A DNA stretch of 64,000 bases, taken from the NCBI RefSeq assembly GCF_036880965.1, contig NZ_JBAJMV010000001.1, forward strand, positions 372,001-436,000, in the 5' to 3' direction. The DNA comes from JAUASW01 sp036880965. Lineage in GTDB: Bacteria; Pseudomonadota; Gammaproteobacteria; Burkholderiales; Burkholderiaceae_C. Each line of letters starts with the position of its first letter. The first letter of the stretch is position 1. Positions 48,955 to 57,657 of the stretch are shown piece by piece. The notes under the pieces were generated by a model that saw only the letters and a program-made list of their open reading frames with translations, was not told where the DNA came from and did not search any database. Made by a program: the position numbers and the translations under genes.

Positions 48955-51366
48955 CTAATTGCGGGACGCGACACGGTCGCACCGCGGCGCTGCATCGGCA
49001 GCCTCCTTCATCGGCAGCATCTGGTCCCACCGTGCGTACTGCTCCTTCAGGCTCTCGGCAGTCTCCGAGGGAATGACCAGCTCGGAGCGCCTCTCCCCCT
49101 TCAGCCAGAAGCGGTACCAGTCCACGTTCCCCTGCAGCGAGATCATCCGTTCGCTGGGGCGCGACAGTGCATGGGCGCCTTCCGGGAACTTGATCAGTTC
49201 GACGGGCCGGTACTGCCGGCGCAGCAGCGCATAGATGTCCCAGTTGTTCTTCGGCTCGACGCTGTAAGACTCGATCCGCAGCGCCGCCCGAACGCAGTCG
49301 GTGTGCAACGAGGGGTCATTGCGAATCCAGCGTTCCCGGGATTCACCGAACGGCCCGCCCTGGTTCGCGTTCTCCTTCATCGCCTGGATCCCATCCGTCA
49401 CCGCATAGGTGATCGTCATCGAGTAGAGCGTGTTGGAATCACCGTCCATCATCGTGGCCGCGCGGATCGGCACATCGGTGAAGGTGACCAGGTTCAGCAC
49501 CCGAACCCCCGTGGCACTCCAACCCAAGATGCCTACCCGCTCACGGTCCACCAGGCCCTCGGCGACCAGGGCCTCGATGGCCGCGCGCACGCCATCGCCG
49601 AACGCCACGATGGACCCGTGCTCGTCGCTCGGTGCGCCGCTTGAGGCTCGCCACGGCAGCGCCAGCACCAGCAGGCCCTCGCGCAGGAATGCGCGGCCGG
49701 CAAAGCCGCTGGTGAAACCGTCGTAGATGTTCGAACCGTCCCGATAGAACCGCGTCGCCGAGAATCCATAGCTCTGGATCACCAAGGGGTACTTGCTGCG
49801 GGGATTGAAGTCGGCAGGCACCATCAAGCCGCCGTCCCACCTCCTGCCCTTCGCGTCCGTCCAACTGAACTCCTTCATCGTGCCCCATTGCGCGGCAGAG
49901 AACTGCGGATTCAGCGCGGTCAGGCGCACCTCCTGGCCGGATGGCCCCGTCGCGACAATGTCAGGCGGCAGGTTCAAGGCCTGCCGTACAAGCACGCGCC
50001 AGGACTGCGGTGCGTCCAGGCGTTGGGACTGTCCGGACGCCGCTTCCGAGGCCTCATGCCAGCCCCCTTTCGGGTCACGCTTGAAGACGCGCCGCTGGTC
50101 GCCATCGATCGCGATGAAGTCGCCCTCCGTGCCGGCAATGGCGTGCGCGTTCTGCAAGCGTTGCTTGAGCACCGCGATGGATTTCCACTCGCCGGAGGCT
50201 GGCCAGTACTCGATGATGTGCGAGGCCGCGTCGTTGGCCGCCCCGGCACCACCGCCTTGAGGCAGGTAGGTACCAGCAATGACCACCGACCGACCGCCGT
50301 CCAGCCACAAACGATCGGTGCGCTGCTGATTGCCGCCCCGCGAGTCATCCGGTGCGTCGATCACCGCACGCTCCTGGCCATCGGAGAGCCGATACACCAT
50401 CATCTGGCGCGTGACGTAGCTCGCCGGCCGCGAGTAGTAGCCCAGAGGATCCCGCATCAAGGAAGGGCTGTCCTGCTTCGATGCTTCGGCGACGGGCGGA
50501 TACAGCTTGCCCCAGGCGAGTTGGCGATCCGGTCGGTACTTCGGCAGCAGCAGCCAACGGCCGTCCGGCGAAATGCTGGCCCTCGGTGTTCCATTGCTAC
50601 TCTCCGCGAACGAGGTGCCGAGCGCACGCGCCGGCGTGCGCGATCCCGCCTCCGCCAGATAGAACTGGTATCGCCGGAGCTGCGCCTCCAGGTTGTCCTG
50701 CTGACTGTGAACACTCCAGAACGACTTAGCGCCGGCAATGACGCTACGCGAACCGGGCGCAATGGCGGGATTGGGCTCATAGGTGAGGTAGATCACCCGG
50801 CGCAGATCATCCGGCACATCGAAGGCAACGACGCCCAGCGGCGCATAGGTCAGTTGCGAGACCTTCCTCGTGAGCACGTCCACCCGGTACACCTGGTACG
50901 GCTCATCGTTCATCCGAGCCCGAAAGACGATCGTCCGGTTGCCGACCCATCGAGCATCCCGCAAGGAAGGATGCGCATCGGCCTTGTCATGAACAGCATC
51001 CACCGACACCAAACGCGTGGGCGCCGGGGGCAGCCCCTTCAGGGCCGCGAGCCGCGCGGGCGACACCTCCATCAGCAAGATATCGAATCGGTTCCTGTCG
51101 GTCGCCACATCCGCCTTGCGAGTGACGATGAACAGCTGCTCGCCGTCCGGCGAGATCTGGGTCTGCAACGTGTCGTCGTCGAGCTTGACAGGTTGAATGA
51201 TCCGAGTGAACTCGATCACTTCCTGCACGCTCGGGCCGACGCCTGCCATCGATGGCCTGGCCAGCCCCACGGTGAGCGCCGGCAGGAGCACCAGCAGAAG
51301 CGCCCTCGGAACACAGAGCCAAACCCTGCCCGCAAGAAGCGTATTGAAGAGATTTTTAGACAGCAT
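48955..51366 (-). CDS. Lasso peptide isopeptidase (AtxE2-like, S9 prolyl-oligopeptidase fold)
   Basis: 803 residues from ATG 51366 with signal peptide 'ALLLVLLPALTVGLARPSMA'. A beta-propeller (residues about 50-480, with repeats such as 'ISPDGEQLF', 'ISPDGRWLLLPKY') is followed by an alpha/beta hydrolase domain. Predicted catalytic residues are Ser617 (GILGWSATG), Glu704 (YSVEPKNNW) and His732 (EGAHALSRP). The Glu-His spacing of 28 equals that of AtxE2 as I remember it (Glu610, His638). 'NVDWYRFWLKGE' is the usual isopeptidase C-terminus. It would cleave the isopeptide bond of an imported lasso peptide. It is the last gene of the fecI-fecR-receptor operon, 101 bases after the receptor. Confidence 0.9.
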   Translation of the reverse strand: MLSKNLFNTLLAGRVWLCVPRALLLVLLPALTVGLARPSMAGVGPSVQEVIEFTRIIQPVKLDDDTLQTQISPDGEQLFIVTRKADVATDRNRFDILLMEVSPARLAALKGLPPAPTRLVSVDAVHDKADAHPSLRDARWVGNRTIVFRARMNDEPYQVYRVDVLTRKVSQLTYAPLGVVAFDVPDDLRRVIYLTYEPNPAIAPGSRSVIAGAKSFWSVHSQQDNLEAQLRRYQFYLAEAGSRTPARALGTSFAESSNGTPRASISPDGRWLLLPKYRPDRQLAWGKLYPPVAEASKQDSPSLMRDPLGYYSRPASYVTRQMMVYRLSDGQERAVIDAPDDSRGGNQQRTDRLWLDGGRSVVIAGTYLPQGGGAGAANDAASHIIEYWPASGEWKSIAVLKQRLQNAHAIAGTEGDFIAIDGDQRRVFKRDPKGGWHEASEAASGQSQRLDAPQSWRVLVRQALNLPPDIVATGPSGQEVRLTALNPQFSAAQWGTMKEFSWTDAKGRRWDGGLMVPADFNPRSKYPLVIQSYGFSATRFYRDGSNIYDGFTSGFAGRAFLREGLLVLALPWRASSGAPSDEHGSIVAFGDGVRAAIEALVAEGLVDRERVGILGWSATGVRVLNLVTFTDVPIRAATMMDGDSNTLYSMTITYAVTDGIQAMKENANQGGPFGESRERWIRNDPSLHTDCVRAALRIESYSVEPKNNWDIYALLRRQYRPVELIKFPEGAHALSRPSERMISLQGNVDWYRFWLKGERRSELVIPSETAESLKEQYARWDQMLPMKEAADAAPRCDRVASRN

Positions 51367-51467
51367 GGCGCAATCTCGGCACAGGGCCGGGACAGAGAAT
51401 GAGGGGGTAGGAAGCCAGTACGGAATGCAGGCGGTCGCAACTACCGCCCCGGGGCAGCGCGTTCGTG

Positions 51468-54400
51468 CTACCAGCTCAGCGACACACGCAGCGTCGTGTA
51501 GCGCCCGCGCCAGTCCGCCTGGGTGACGTCGTAGTACGGAGAGGTGCCAACGTACTCGGGCTGGCGATCGGCGACGTTGGCAATCGCCAAAGAAAGGCGC
51601 GCTTCCCTGAGGTTAGAGACGCCAAGGCCGAAGCGCTTCAAGTCCAGGGAGGCCGACAGGTCATGAACCCAGTAGTTGCCGAGGGCCCGCCCGTCCGGCG
51701 CCATGTCCCGGTAGGCCCCCAGGTAGCGACTCGTCAGGCCCAGACCCCAGGCACCTTGCTCGACCCCTGCCTGAATCCGGCCTTTCCACTTGGGCGCCCA
51801 GTAGTCGACTGCACGCAGGCTCAGGCGCTGAGTCACCGCCGCTCCTGGCGCCAGCGCGACGTCGTACTTGCTGGTGCGGGTGGCACTGGCCGATGCAGTC
51901 CACTTCGCGCCCGCAGTCTTCCAGGCATGCGCGATCTCCATATCGACGCCGGCGGTGTCCACCTTCCCGAAATTCACTTCGGCATAAAGCACGCGAGTGA
52001 TCGCGCCGGGTACGCCGCCGACCGTCGGTGCGCGCGTAACGAAGCCGGGAAACAGCGCCTCGTTGTCCACTGCAGTCTGCGGCCACAGCAGCGAGATCAA
52101 CCCATTGATCCTGACCTGCCAGGCGGACAGGCCGAGCCGGGTACCTGCGGCAGACTCGGGCTCCCACACCGCGCCGAGCGACATGGCCCGACCCATCTCC
52201 GGATTCAGGTTCCTATTCGTCGTCCGCAGGACTTCGCCGCCCGTGATCAGTGCATTGCCTCGCCGGGGATCCCTGAGGGCATAGGCGTCCGTGGTCAGCG
52301 ACACGTCATTGACATTCGTCTGCAGCAGCGTGGGCGGCTTGAAAGACGTGGCCGTGGACGCGCGCAGCAGGCTGCCTCGCGTGGGCCGAACTTCGATCCC
52401 TGCCTGGTAGGTGTTGGCGCCACCGAAGTCACTGTAGACGTCCCGGCGCGCGGCCACCGTGAGCGCGGCCAGATCCCGCGCAGGACCGGCAGCAGCGTCG
52501 GCCCTCCACAGCGGTATCCGCGCCTCGCCGTAGACCGCGCTGTTCGAACGGCTACCGCCCACGCTGTTGCCGCCTCGGATGGCGGAGAGGTAGCGGTCAT
52601 GTGCCGTTTCTGCGCCGACGATGACGTCAACGCTGCCTGTGGGCAAGGTCAGCGCCGATCCGCGGACGAACACACTGGCCTGGTCCTTGCGACCACGCCC
52701 ATCGCGATTCGAGTCCTGCCAGATCGCCTGCAGCACCTCGTCGCTGGCCGCACGACCAGCGGTAAACGGATTGAGCGCGGTGGCCGGCGTCGAAGACGCC
52801 AGCGCGGCGGTGCGCGCGGCCACATTCGCGGTGGTGTTGGACAGGGTATTGAGTCCATCGTCCCGCGTGGTCGAGGCGGTCGCCTCCAACTCCCATCCCG
52901 GCCCCAGATCGCCGCGAACCCCCAACAGGATGCGCTTGAAGTCGGTCTCGCGGTGCAAGGTTTCCGCACCGTTCTCCAATCCAAGCCGGCCGTTGACGCG
53001 CACCGCCACACCGAAGGGGTTGTAGGGATTGGTCGCCGGTACCAGGACGTTGTTGAGCAGCAGGCCGGCCTGCTCGGCATGGAGCCGCTCACGCGCCAGC
53101 GTCACTTCGCCGAACGCTGTCCAGGCCTCACTGAGATGACGCTCGCCACCGGCATGCAGGCCGAAGGTCTCGAAGCCATGGACCAGCGCACTGCCGTGGC
53201 CATTGGCCATCGAATTGCACAAGTTCGCTTGGCCCGATGTCGCCGCAAAGCTGGCGACGGTGAGCGGCTGCCCCGCTACAACCGAAGGGATGCCAGCGAA
53301 GGTGCTGTTCAAACCCGGCAGATTCGCGGCGGTCGAACTGCTCACCGTGCCTGGCGTGCAAAACCGCGTCCGACCATCCACGCCCCCGAAGCGGCGGTAG
53401 TCCCCATCTGAAAAATACCCGCGCTCGGACATCGTCAGCGGGCTGGCCTTGCGGTAAGAGCCCAGCACCAGGAACGAGCCCGTTTCATCGGTGCCGCCCG
53501 TGCCCAGGGACACGCTGCCGTCGCCAACGCCTCTGGCAGAGCCCGCCCGCGCGTCGAGCACGATGCCATCGATCTGCTTCTTGAGAATGATATTGACCAC
53601 GCCTGCCAGCGCATCACCGCCGTACACGGCAGACGATCCGACAGGCACGATCTCGACCCGCTCAACGGCCGCCATGGGGATCACGCTGAGATTGAAGAAG
53701 TTGCCCGGCGACGACCCCGCTGCCTGCAATCGACGGCCGTTGACCAGCACCAGCGTCGATCCCAGCGGCAGCCCGCGCAATTGCACCGAGCCTTGCCCGT
53801 TCGTCTGGCTTGATCCGCCCTCACCCGGGTTCATCGAGACCTCGTTCAGTCCGCTCAAGAAGCGATCCAGCGTCGGTTGACCGCTGCGCTCGATATCCGC
53901 CCGGGTGTAGACATTGACCGGCGTCGGACCCTCCGCGTCGATGCGCTTGAGGCGGGATCCGGTGACCTCGACACGCGTGAGCGACGTCGGGGCTGCAGCG
54001 GTGTCGGCGGCCCTCCCGCGCGCAGCATCGGTCAGCGTTGCAGGAGAAGCCTGCGCAAGGACCGCAACGGGAGCGGTGCCAGACTCTCCCGCGCGCCCTG
54101 GCTTGCCGGCCGGAGTCGATGGACGGGGAGCAGAGGCTGGCGAGGTCCTCGCAGCCCGGATCACGATCGGACCGTCCGGCATCACCGTCAACACCAGGTC
54201 TGAGCCCTCCAAGGCCCGCGCCACCGCCTCCTCTGCCGTCAGTTGTCCCGACACTGCGCGAGCGCTTCGTCCGTTGACCTTGTCGGGATCGAAGATGACG
54301 GAGATACCGGTTTGCCGGGCGATGGCGCGCAGCGATTCAGCCAGTGGCTGCGAAGGCTGATCAATGCGATGGCGCACTGCATTGACGGCATCCGCCGCGC

Positions 54401-54494
54401 AGGCCAGGCCGCAACAGAGGATCAGTGCGATGACCGTGCCATCCCGAAAGTGATTGCTGCTCAGGCGCGCGCCATGGAAGATCTTGCGAATCAT
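51468..54494 (-). CDS. TonB-dependent receptor with STN signalling domain (lasso peptide receptor candidate)
   Basis: 1008 residues from ATG 54494; the ORF is open further upstream but the signal segment 'VIALILCCGLACAADA' begins here. The secretin/TonB short N-terminal domain spans about residues 45-100 ('ISVIFDPDKVNGRSARAVSG', 'LTAEEAVARALEGSDLVLTV'). The plug has 'VEVTGSRLKRIDAEGPTPVN', 'VQLRGLPLGSTLVLVNGRR' and 'VERVEIVPVGSSAVYGGDAL', and the barrel ends 'TLRVSLSW'. STN receptors transmit ligand binding to FecR. With the isopeptidase gene in the same operon, the likely ligand is a lasso peptide. Confidence 0.9.
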   Translation of the reverse strand: MIRKIFHGARLSSNHFRDGTVIALILCCGLACAADAVNAVRHRIDQPSQPLAESLRAIARQTGISVIFDPDKVNGRSARAVSGQLTAEEAVARALEGSDLVLTVMPDGPIVIRAARTSPASAPRPSTPAGKPGRAGESGTAPVAVLAQASPATLTDAARGRAADTAAAPTSLTRVEVTGSRLKRIDAEGPTPVNVYTRADIERSGQPTLDRFLSGLNEVSMNPGEGGSSQTNGQGSVQLRGLPLGSTLVLVNGRRLQAAGSSPGNFFNLSVIPMAAVERVEIVPVGSSAVYGGDALAGVVNIILKKQIDGIVLDARAGSARGVGDGSVSLGTGGTDETGSFLVLGSYRKASPLTMSERGYFSDGDYRRFGGVDGRTRFCTPGTVSSSTAANLPGLNSTFAGIPSVVAGQPLTVASFAATSGQANLCNSMANGHGSALVHGFETFGLHAGGERHLSEAWTAFGEVTLARERLHAEQAGLLLNNVLVPATNPYNPFGVAVRVNGRLGLENGAETLHRETDFKRILLGVRGDLGPGWELEATASTTRDDGLNTLSNTTANVAARTAALASSTPATALNPFTAGRAASDEVLQAIWQDSNRDGRGRKDQASVFVRGSALTLPTGSVDVIVGAETAHDRYLSAIRGGNSVGGSRSNSAVYGEARIPLWRADAAAGPARDLAALTVAARRDVYSDFGGANTYQAGIEVRPTRGSLLRASTATSFKPPTLLQTNVNDVSLTTDAYALRDPRRGNALITGGEVLRTTNRNLNPEMGRAMSLGAVWEPESAAGTRLGLSAWQVRINGLISLLWPQTAVDNEALFPGFVTRAPTVGGVPGAITRVLYAEVNFGKVDTAGVDMEIAHAWKTAGAKWTASASATRTSKYDVALAPGAAVTQRLSLRAVDYWAPKWKGRIQAGVEQGAWGLGLTSRYLGAYRDMAPDGRALGNYWVHDLSASLDLKRFGLGVSNLREARLSLAIANVADRQPEYVGTSPYYDVTQADWRGRYTTLRVSLSW

Positions 54495-54567
54495 TCTTGC
54501 CTCTCGTCTTGTTGTGGGGTGATAACAAGATGACGAGAGCACCGAATGATTTCCGTCAGGGCTACTC

Positions 54568-55650
54568 CTAATGAGTGGTGGCCAGCTCAAGACGTCCCGC
54601 ATGTTCATGGACCTGCAGTCCATGAAGCGCGGCGATAGCCCGCGCGAAGGCGGGGCTGTCGCTGGTTTGGTACAGACCGCTCACGCGCAGCGCGGTCGCA
54701 TCACCGATCAACACCATCGGCGTGCGCGTGTAGCGATTCATCTCGGCCACCGCCTCAGGCAGTGGGATGTTGTCGAACACGATCTCACCGCGTTTCCATG
54801 CGACCAGGCGGTCGAGATGAGGTCGATCCAGATGCTCCATCGCAGGAACGCCGGGCCTTCCTTGAGTACCGACCAGCAGCATGCGATCACCCGCCTGCAT
54901 CGTCACCGGCTGCGCCGAAGCTACGCCCTGCCCCGCGTCGCCGACGGCGGAGCGCACGCTGATTTGCCCTTCGATCAAGGTCACCGCCACCGGTTCATCG
55001 CGGTGATCTGTGCTGCGGCCGGGCAGGCGCACCGCAAAGACGGTGCCAATGGCACGCACTTCGCTGTCGGCCACGCGCACAACGAACGGGCGATACGGGT
55101 CCTTGGCGACCTCGAAGATCGCTTCGCCCCACTCGACGCGCACTGATCTTCGAGCAGAGTCGATCTCCACGCGGACCTGGGTGTCCGTGTTCAGGGACAG
55201 GCGGGTGCCGTCCTCCAGCAACAACAGCTGCTGCTCGCCAACCTTGGTGGCGTAGACATCCACGCCCCACCACCGATGCGCCGCGAATGCTGCCGCGGCG
55301 ATCAACACCGCCAGCAGGCCCGCCAGCGGCCACCGCATGCGTGCCCACCTGCGTTCGCCCGCCAGGGCGGCATTCAATGACCGGGCCGCAACGCCGGCGT
55401 AGACGTCCGCCACGCTGACGCCCTCCACCTCCTGCCAGACATCGGTGCATTTCTCGAAAGCGTGGCGATGGGCGGCGGAACGCGACAGCCACTCGCGCAG
55501 CTCCTGTTCCATCTCAGGCGACCTGCTGGGACCGTGAAGACGGGCGATCCAGGTCGCAGCCTCTGCAGCGATCTTGCGCGTCACGACGGGCGCAGGATCG
55601 CCGCCCGTGCTATCCGACCCGTCCAGGCTGTTCATGCCACCGGCTCCCAT
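54568..55650 (-). CDS. fecR: FecR-family anti-sigma regulator
   Basis: 360 residues from ATG 55650 (55635 is an alternative). N-terminal cytoplasmic DUF4880/FecR domain has 'ATWIARLHGPSRSPEMEQEL' and 'LSRSAAHRHAFEKCTDVWQE'. One membrane helix 'WPLAGLLAVLIAAAAFAAH' follows. The periplasmic FecR domain carries 'LEDGTRLSLNTDTQVRVEI' and 'VRAIGTVFAVRL', and the C-terminal part 'FDNIPLPEAVAEMNRYTRTP' contacts receptor STN domains. It is 1 base downstream of the sigma gene and 73 upstream of the receptor, completing a FecI-FecR-receptor relay. Confidence 0.92.
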   Translation of the reverse strand: MGAGGMNSLDGSDSTGGDPAPVVTRKIAAEAATWIARLHGPSRSPEMEQELREWLSRSAAHRHAFEKCTDVWQEVEGVSVADVYAGVAARSLNAALAGERRWARMRWPLAGLLAVLIAAAAFAAHRWWGVDVYATKVGEQQLLLLEDGTRLSLNTDTQVRVEIDSARRSVRVEWGEAIFEVAKDPYRPFVVRVADSEVRAIGTVFAVRLPGRSTDHRDEPVAVTLIEGQISVRSAVGDAGQGVASAQPVTMQAGDRMLLVGTQGRPGVPAMEHLDRPHLDRLVAWKRGEIVFDNIPLPEAVAEMNRYTRTPMVLIGDATALRVSGLYQTSDSPAFARAIAALHGLQVHEHAGRLELATTH

Positions 55651-55651
55651 C

Positions 55652-56152
55652 TCACCAGCCCTCCATCCACTGCATCACCGCCATCGTAGCCTTGGCCATA
55701 TGCTTCTCGACGGCGCTGACGCTCATCCCGTGGTGCTGCGCAATCTCCGGATACGTCATGCCGTCCAAGCGATGCGCCAGGTAGATCCGGCGCGTCTTGA
55801 CGCCGACGTCCATCAGACTCTCGGCGAGTCGTGCCAGCCGCTCTTTCGCCAACACAGTGGCCTCGGTGGTCGGCACCGGGTCGGCCCGCACCAACTCGTC
55901 GAGCGTCATCTCTTCAAGCAGCACCAGTTCGCCGCGATTTCGCTGCACCCGATAGGCGTCGATCGCCAGGTTCAGCGCCGTTCGCATCAAAAAGGCATCG
56001 GGCTTCATCACCGTGTGCTTGAGCTCGTAGCACATGAGCTTCAGGTAGGCTTCCTGAGCCAGGTCATCGGCGTCGTCGCTCGTGCAACCACGGTGCATTA
56101 GCGCAGCCTTCACGCGCGAGAACAGGGCTCGCCAATCCTTGACCGTTGCCAT
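55652..56152 (-). CDS. fecI: FecI-like ECF sigma factor
   Basis: 166 residues from ATG 56152. Region 2 reads 'SDDADDLAQEAYLKLMCYEL' and 'FLMRTALNLAIDAYRVQRN'; region 4 has 'LDGMTYPEIAQHHGMSVSAV' and 'EKHMAKATMAVMQWM'. The layout is that of iron-responsive ECF sigma factors. It starts the operon, so binding of the ligand to the receptor would release it to transcribe receptor and isopeptidase genes. Upstream control (for example Fur) is not visible. Confidence 0.92.
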   Translation of the reverse strand: MATVKDWRALFSRVKAALMHRGCTSDDADDLAQEAYLKLMCYELKHTVMKPDAFLMRTALNLAIDAYRVQRNRGELVLLEEMTLDELVRADPVPTTEATVLAKERLARLAESLMDVGVKTRRIYLAHRLDGMTYPEIAQHHGMSVSAVEKHMAKATMAVMQWMEGW

Positions 56153-56565
56153 GGAACCTCCCGTTCCAGCCCGAAGCCATCGGAGTTGATCGCCACGATC
56201 TTAGGCCAGCGGCCCTGAGCGGGAAACCCCACAGCGCCAGCCACATTCGGCGTGAGCACCGAGAGCCGAACGAATACCGCCACGTTCGAAGGCCAGCCAA
56301 CAGCTTCCGGCCGACTGTTTCATCTGGCCGCACGCAGCACCGTCACGAGCTAACAACCTCGGATCCAGACGCCATTGCCCAGGAAGAACGCTTCGTTGCG
56401 GCAAATCGAAGCGGCGTGGAGACGCGCACCACGTCAAGTGCGGATTTTCCGAACGGCGGAATTCAAACCCTCATCAGCTCTTGAAAGCACACACAGACAT
56501 CAACATCATTCCGTACGCGCAAGACGCAGTCAACGCACTGAGTCAGCGTCTGCAGGGAGCACACC
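56153..56565. other. Intergenic stretch upstream of fecI
   Basis: 413 bases. It must hold the fecI promoter at its left end. A TTG-initiated frame from 56481 begins 'MKAHTDINIIPYAQDAVNAL' but then becomes a shadow of the next gene. No repeat or terminator is clear. Confidence 0.4.
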
Positions 56566-57039
56566 GTGACGCACCGAAACACAGCCAACATCGCGTCAAT
56601 CACCGGAGAACACGCGGGGAAACTCCCGCAACATGTCGCGCCCGCTGCCCGGCTCCGCCTGATCGCTGTGCCGTCCGGCGTGGCGGCAAGTCGGACCCGG
56701 CGGGTCCATGGCAACGCCCATGCGCAGTCCTGGACCTTGTTCGCCACACGCGAGCAATTCGACGCATTCCTGGCCACCGATCCGCTGCGCTTCGACGACC
56801 CGATCCGCTTTGCGCAGCTCAGAAAGGAGTTCGCCCATGTCTTTGACAGTCCCACTTCGCATGAGCATTCGGGAGCGCGCGCGAACGGCGAACTACCCAG
56901 CCCAAGCCTTGGACGCCATCGTGCAGATCCCTGCGGCGACAGATCCGCCGGAACTCCTCGTCAGGTTGGTCAATGCCACGGCGGCGATTGGCGCCAGCGC
57001 GAGCCTGTTTTCCGCGGCCATCCCAGAGGGCGGCCCTGA
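56566..57039 (+). CDS. Small ORF with GTG start upstream of the LuxR-sensor-like gene
   Basis: 157 residues from GTG 56566, with CAGGGAG seven bases upstream. The first 95 residues look protein-like ('HVAPAARLRLIAVPSG', 'SWTLFATREQFDAFLATDPL', 'RFDDPIRFAQLRKEFAHVFD'). The remainder overlaps the next gene by 203 bases and reads like a shadow. The true end may be near 56850 with a frameshift. No family is recognised. Confidence 0.4.
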   Translation: MTHRNTANIASITGEHAGKLPQHVAPAARLRLIAVPSGVAASRTRRVHGNAHAQSWTLFATREQFDAFLATDPLRFDDPIRFAQLRKEFAHVFDSPTSHEHSGARANGELPSPSLGRHRADPCGDRSAGTPRQVGQCHGGDWRQREPVFRGHPRGRP

Positions 57040-57586
57040 ACCCTCCTGCCTCACCCTCTTCGCCTGCCACCCAGACTACGCGCCTGCGCAAGACGGCCTC
57101 GGGCCCATCCTGACGCACCCCTGGTTCCGATTCGCACGCACGCACACGATCCCCGGCACCGACCGCCAGGTGAGGATCGAAGAAGGCGCAGACCAAGAGG
57201 CCATCAATCTCGCAAGCCAGTATGGATTCCGTTCCTGCTTCATCGTGCCAACGCCAGCCGGCGCCAACCTCAGCCACTCCTTTACAAGCAATCCCGAGGA
57301 AGGAAACTGCGTCCTGGTTCGCAACATTTCCGGTAGCCCATTGCTGCTCACCTATTGGGAGCTGTACTACGTAACGGGCTATTGGCCTTTGCGTTCGTTT
57401 GAGGTGATTGCGAGTCCGGACTACGACCACTCGGACTCAAAGGTAGAGGCGCATTCCACGACGACCCTGCGATTCACTGGTGCGGACTACTTCGGTTGGA
57501 GCGCGAAAGCACTCGATGGCCGACGAATCTTCATCAAGGTTTTTATCGCTGGCCGACGGGATCGCTTGTTCAAGGTCTACGCATGA
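56837..57586 (+). CDS. LuxR-type autoinducer-binding-like protein without DNA-binding domain
   Basis: 249 residues from ATG 56837, preceded by AGAAAGGAG. The N-terminal half 'HPWFRFARTHTIPG' and 'NLASQYGFRSCFIVPTPAGA' is reminiscent of the autoinducer-binding (PAS-like) fold of LuxR proteins. The C-terminal half ('VLVRNISGSPLLLTYWELYY', 'FEVIASPDYDHSDSKVEAHS') is beta-rich and contains no LuxR helix-turn-helix. The family assignment is tentative. It ends with a short terminator hairpin, separate from the ATPase gene. Confidence 0.55.
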   Translation: MSLTVPLRMSIRERARTANYPAQALDAIVQIPAATDPPELLVRLVNATAAIGASASLFSAAIPEGGPEPSCLTLFACHPDYAPAQDGLGPILTHPWFRFARTHTIPGTDRQVRIEEGADQEAINLASQYGFRSCFIVPTPAGANLSHSFTSNPEEGNCVLVRNISGSPLLLTYWELYYVTGYWPLRSFEVIASPDYDHSDSKVEAHSTTTLRFTGADYFGWSAKALDGRRIFIKVFIAGRRDRLFKVYA

Positions 57587-57605
57587 GCGCCAAAAGGCGT
57601 TTTTT
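57586..57605 (+). terminator. Rho-independent terminator
   Basis: Short stem CGCC-AAAA-GGCG (57588-57599), with two more weak pairs if flanking bases are counted, followed by six T at 57600-57605. It lies directly at the stop of the LuxR-sensor-like gene and would isolate the AAA ATPase gene downstream. Confidence 0.6.
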
Positions 57606-57657
57606 CAATGACGCATGAAAGGCGCCCCGGCACGAGACAGAGAACCAGGGAGATCGG

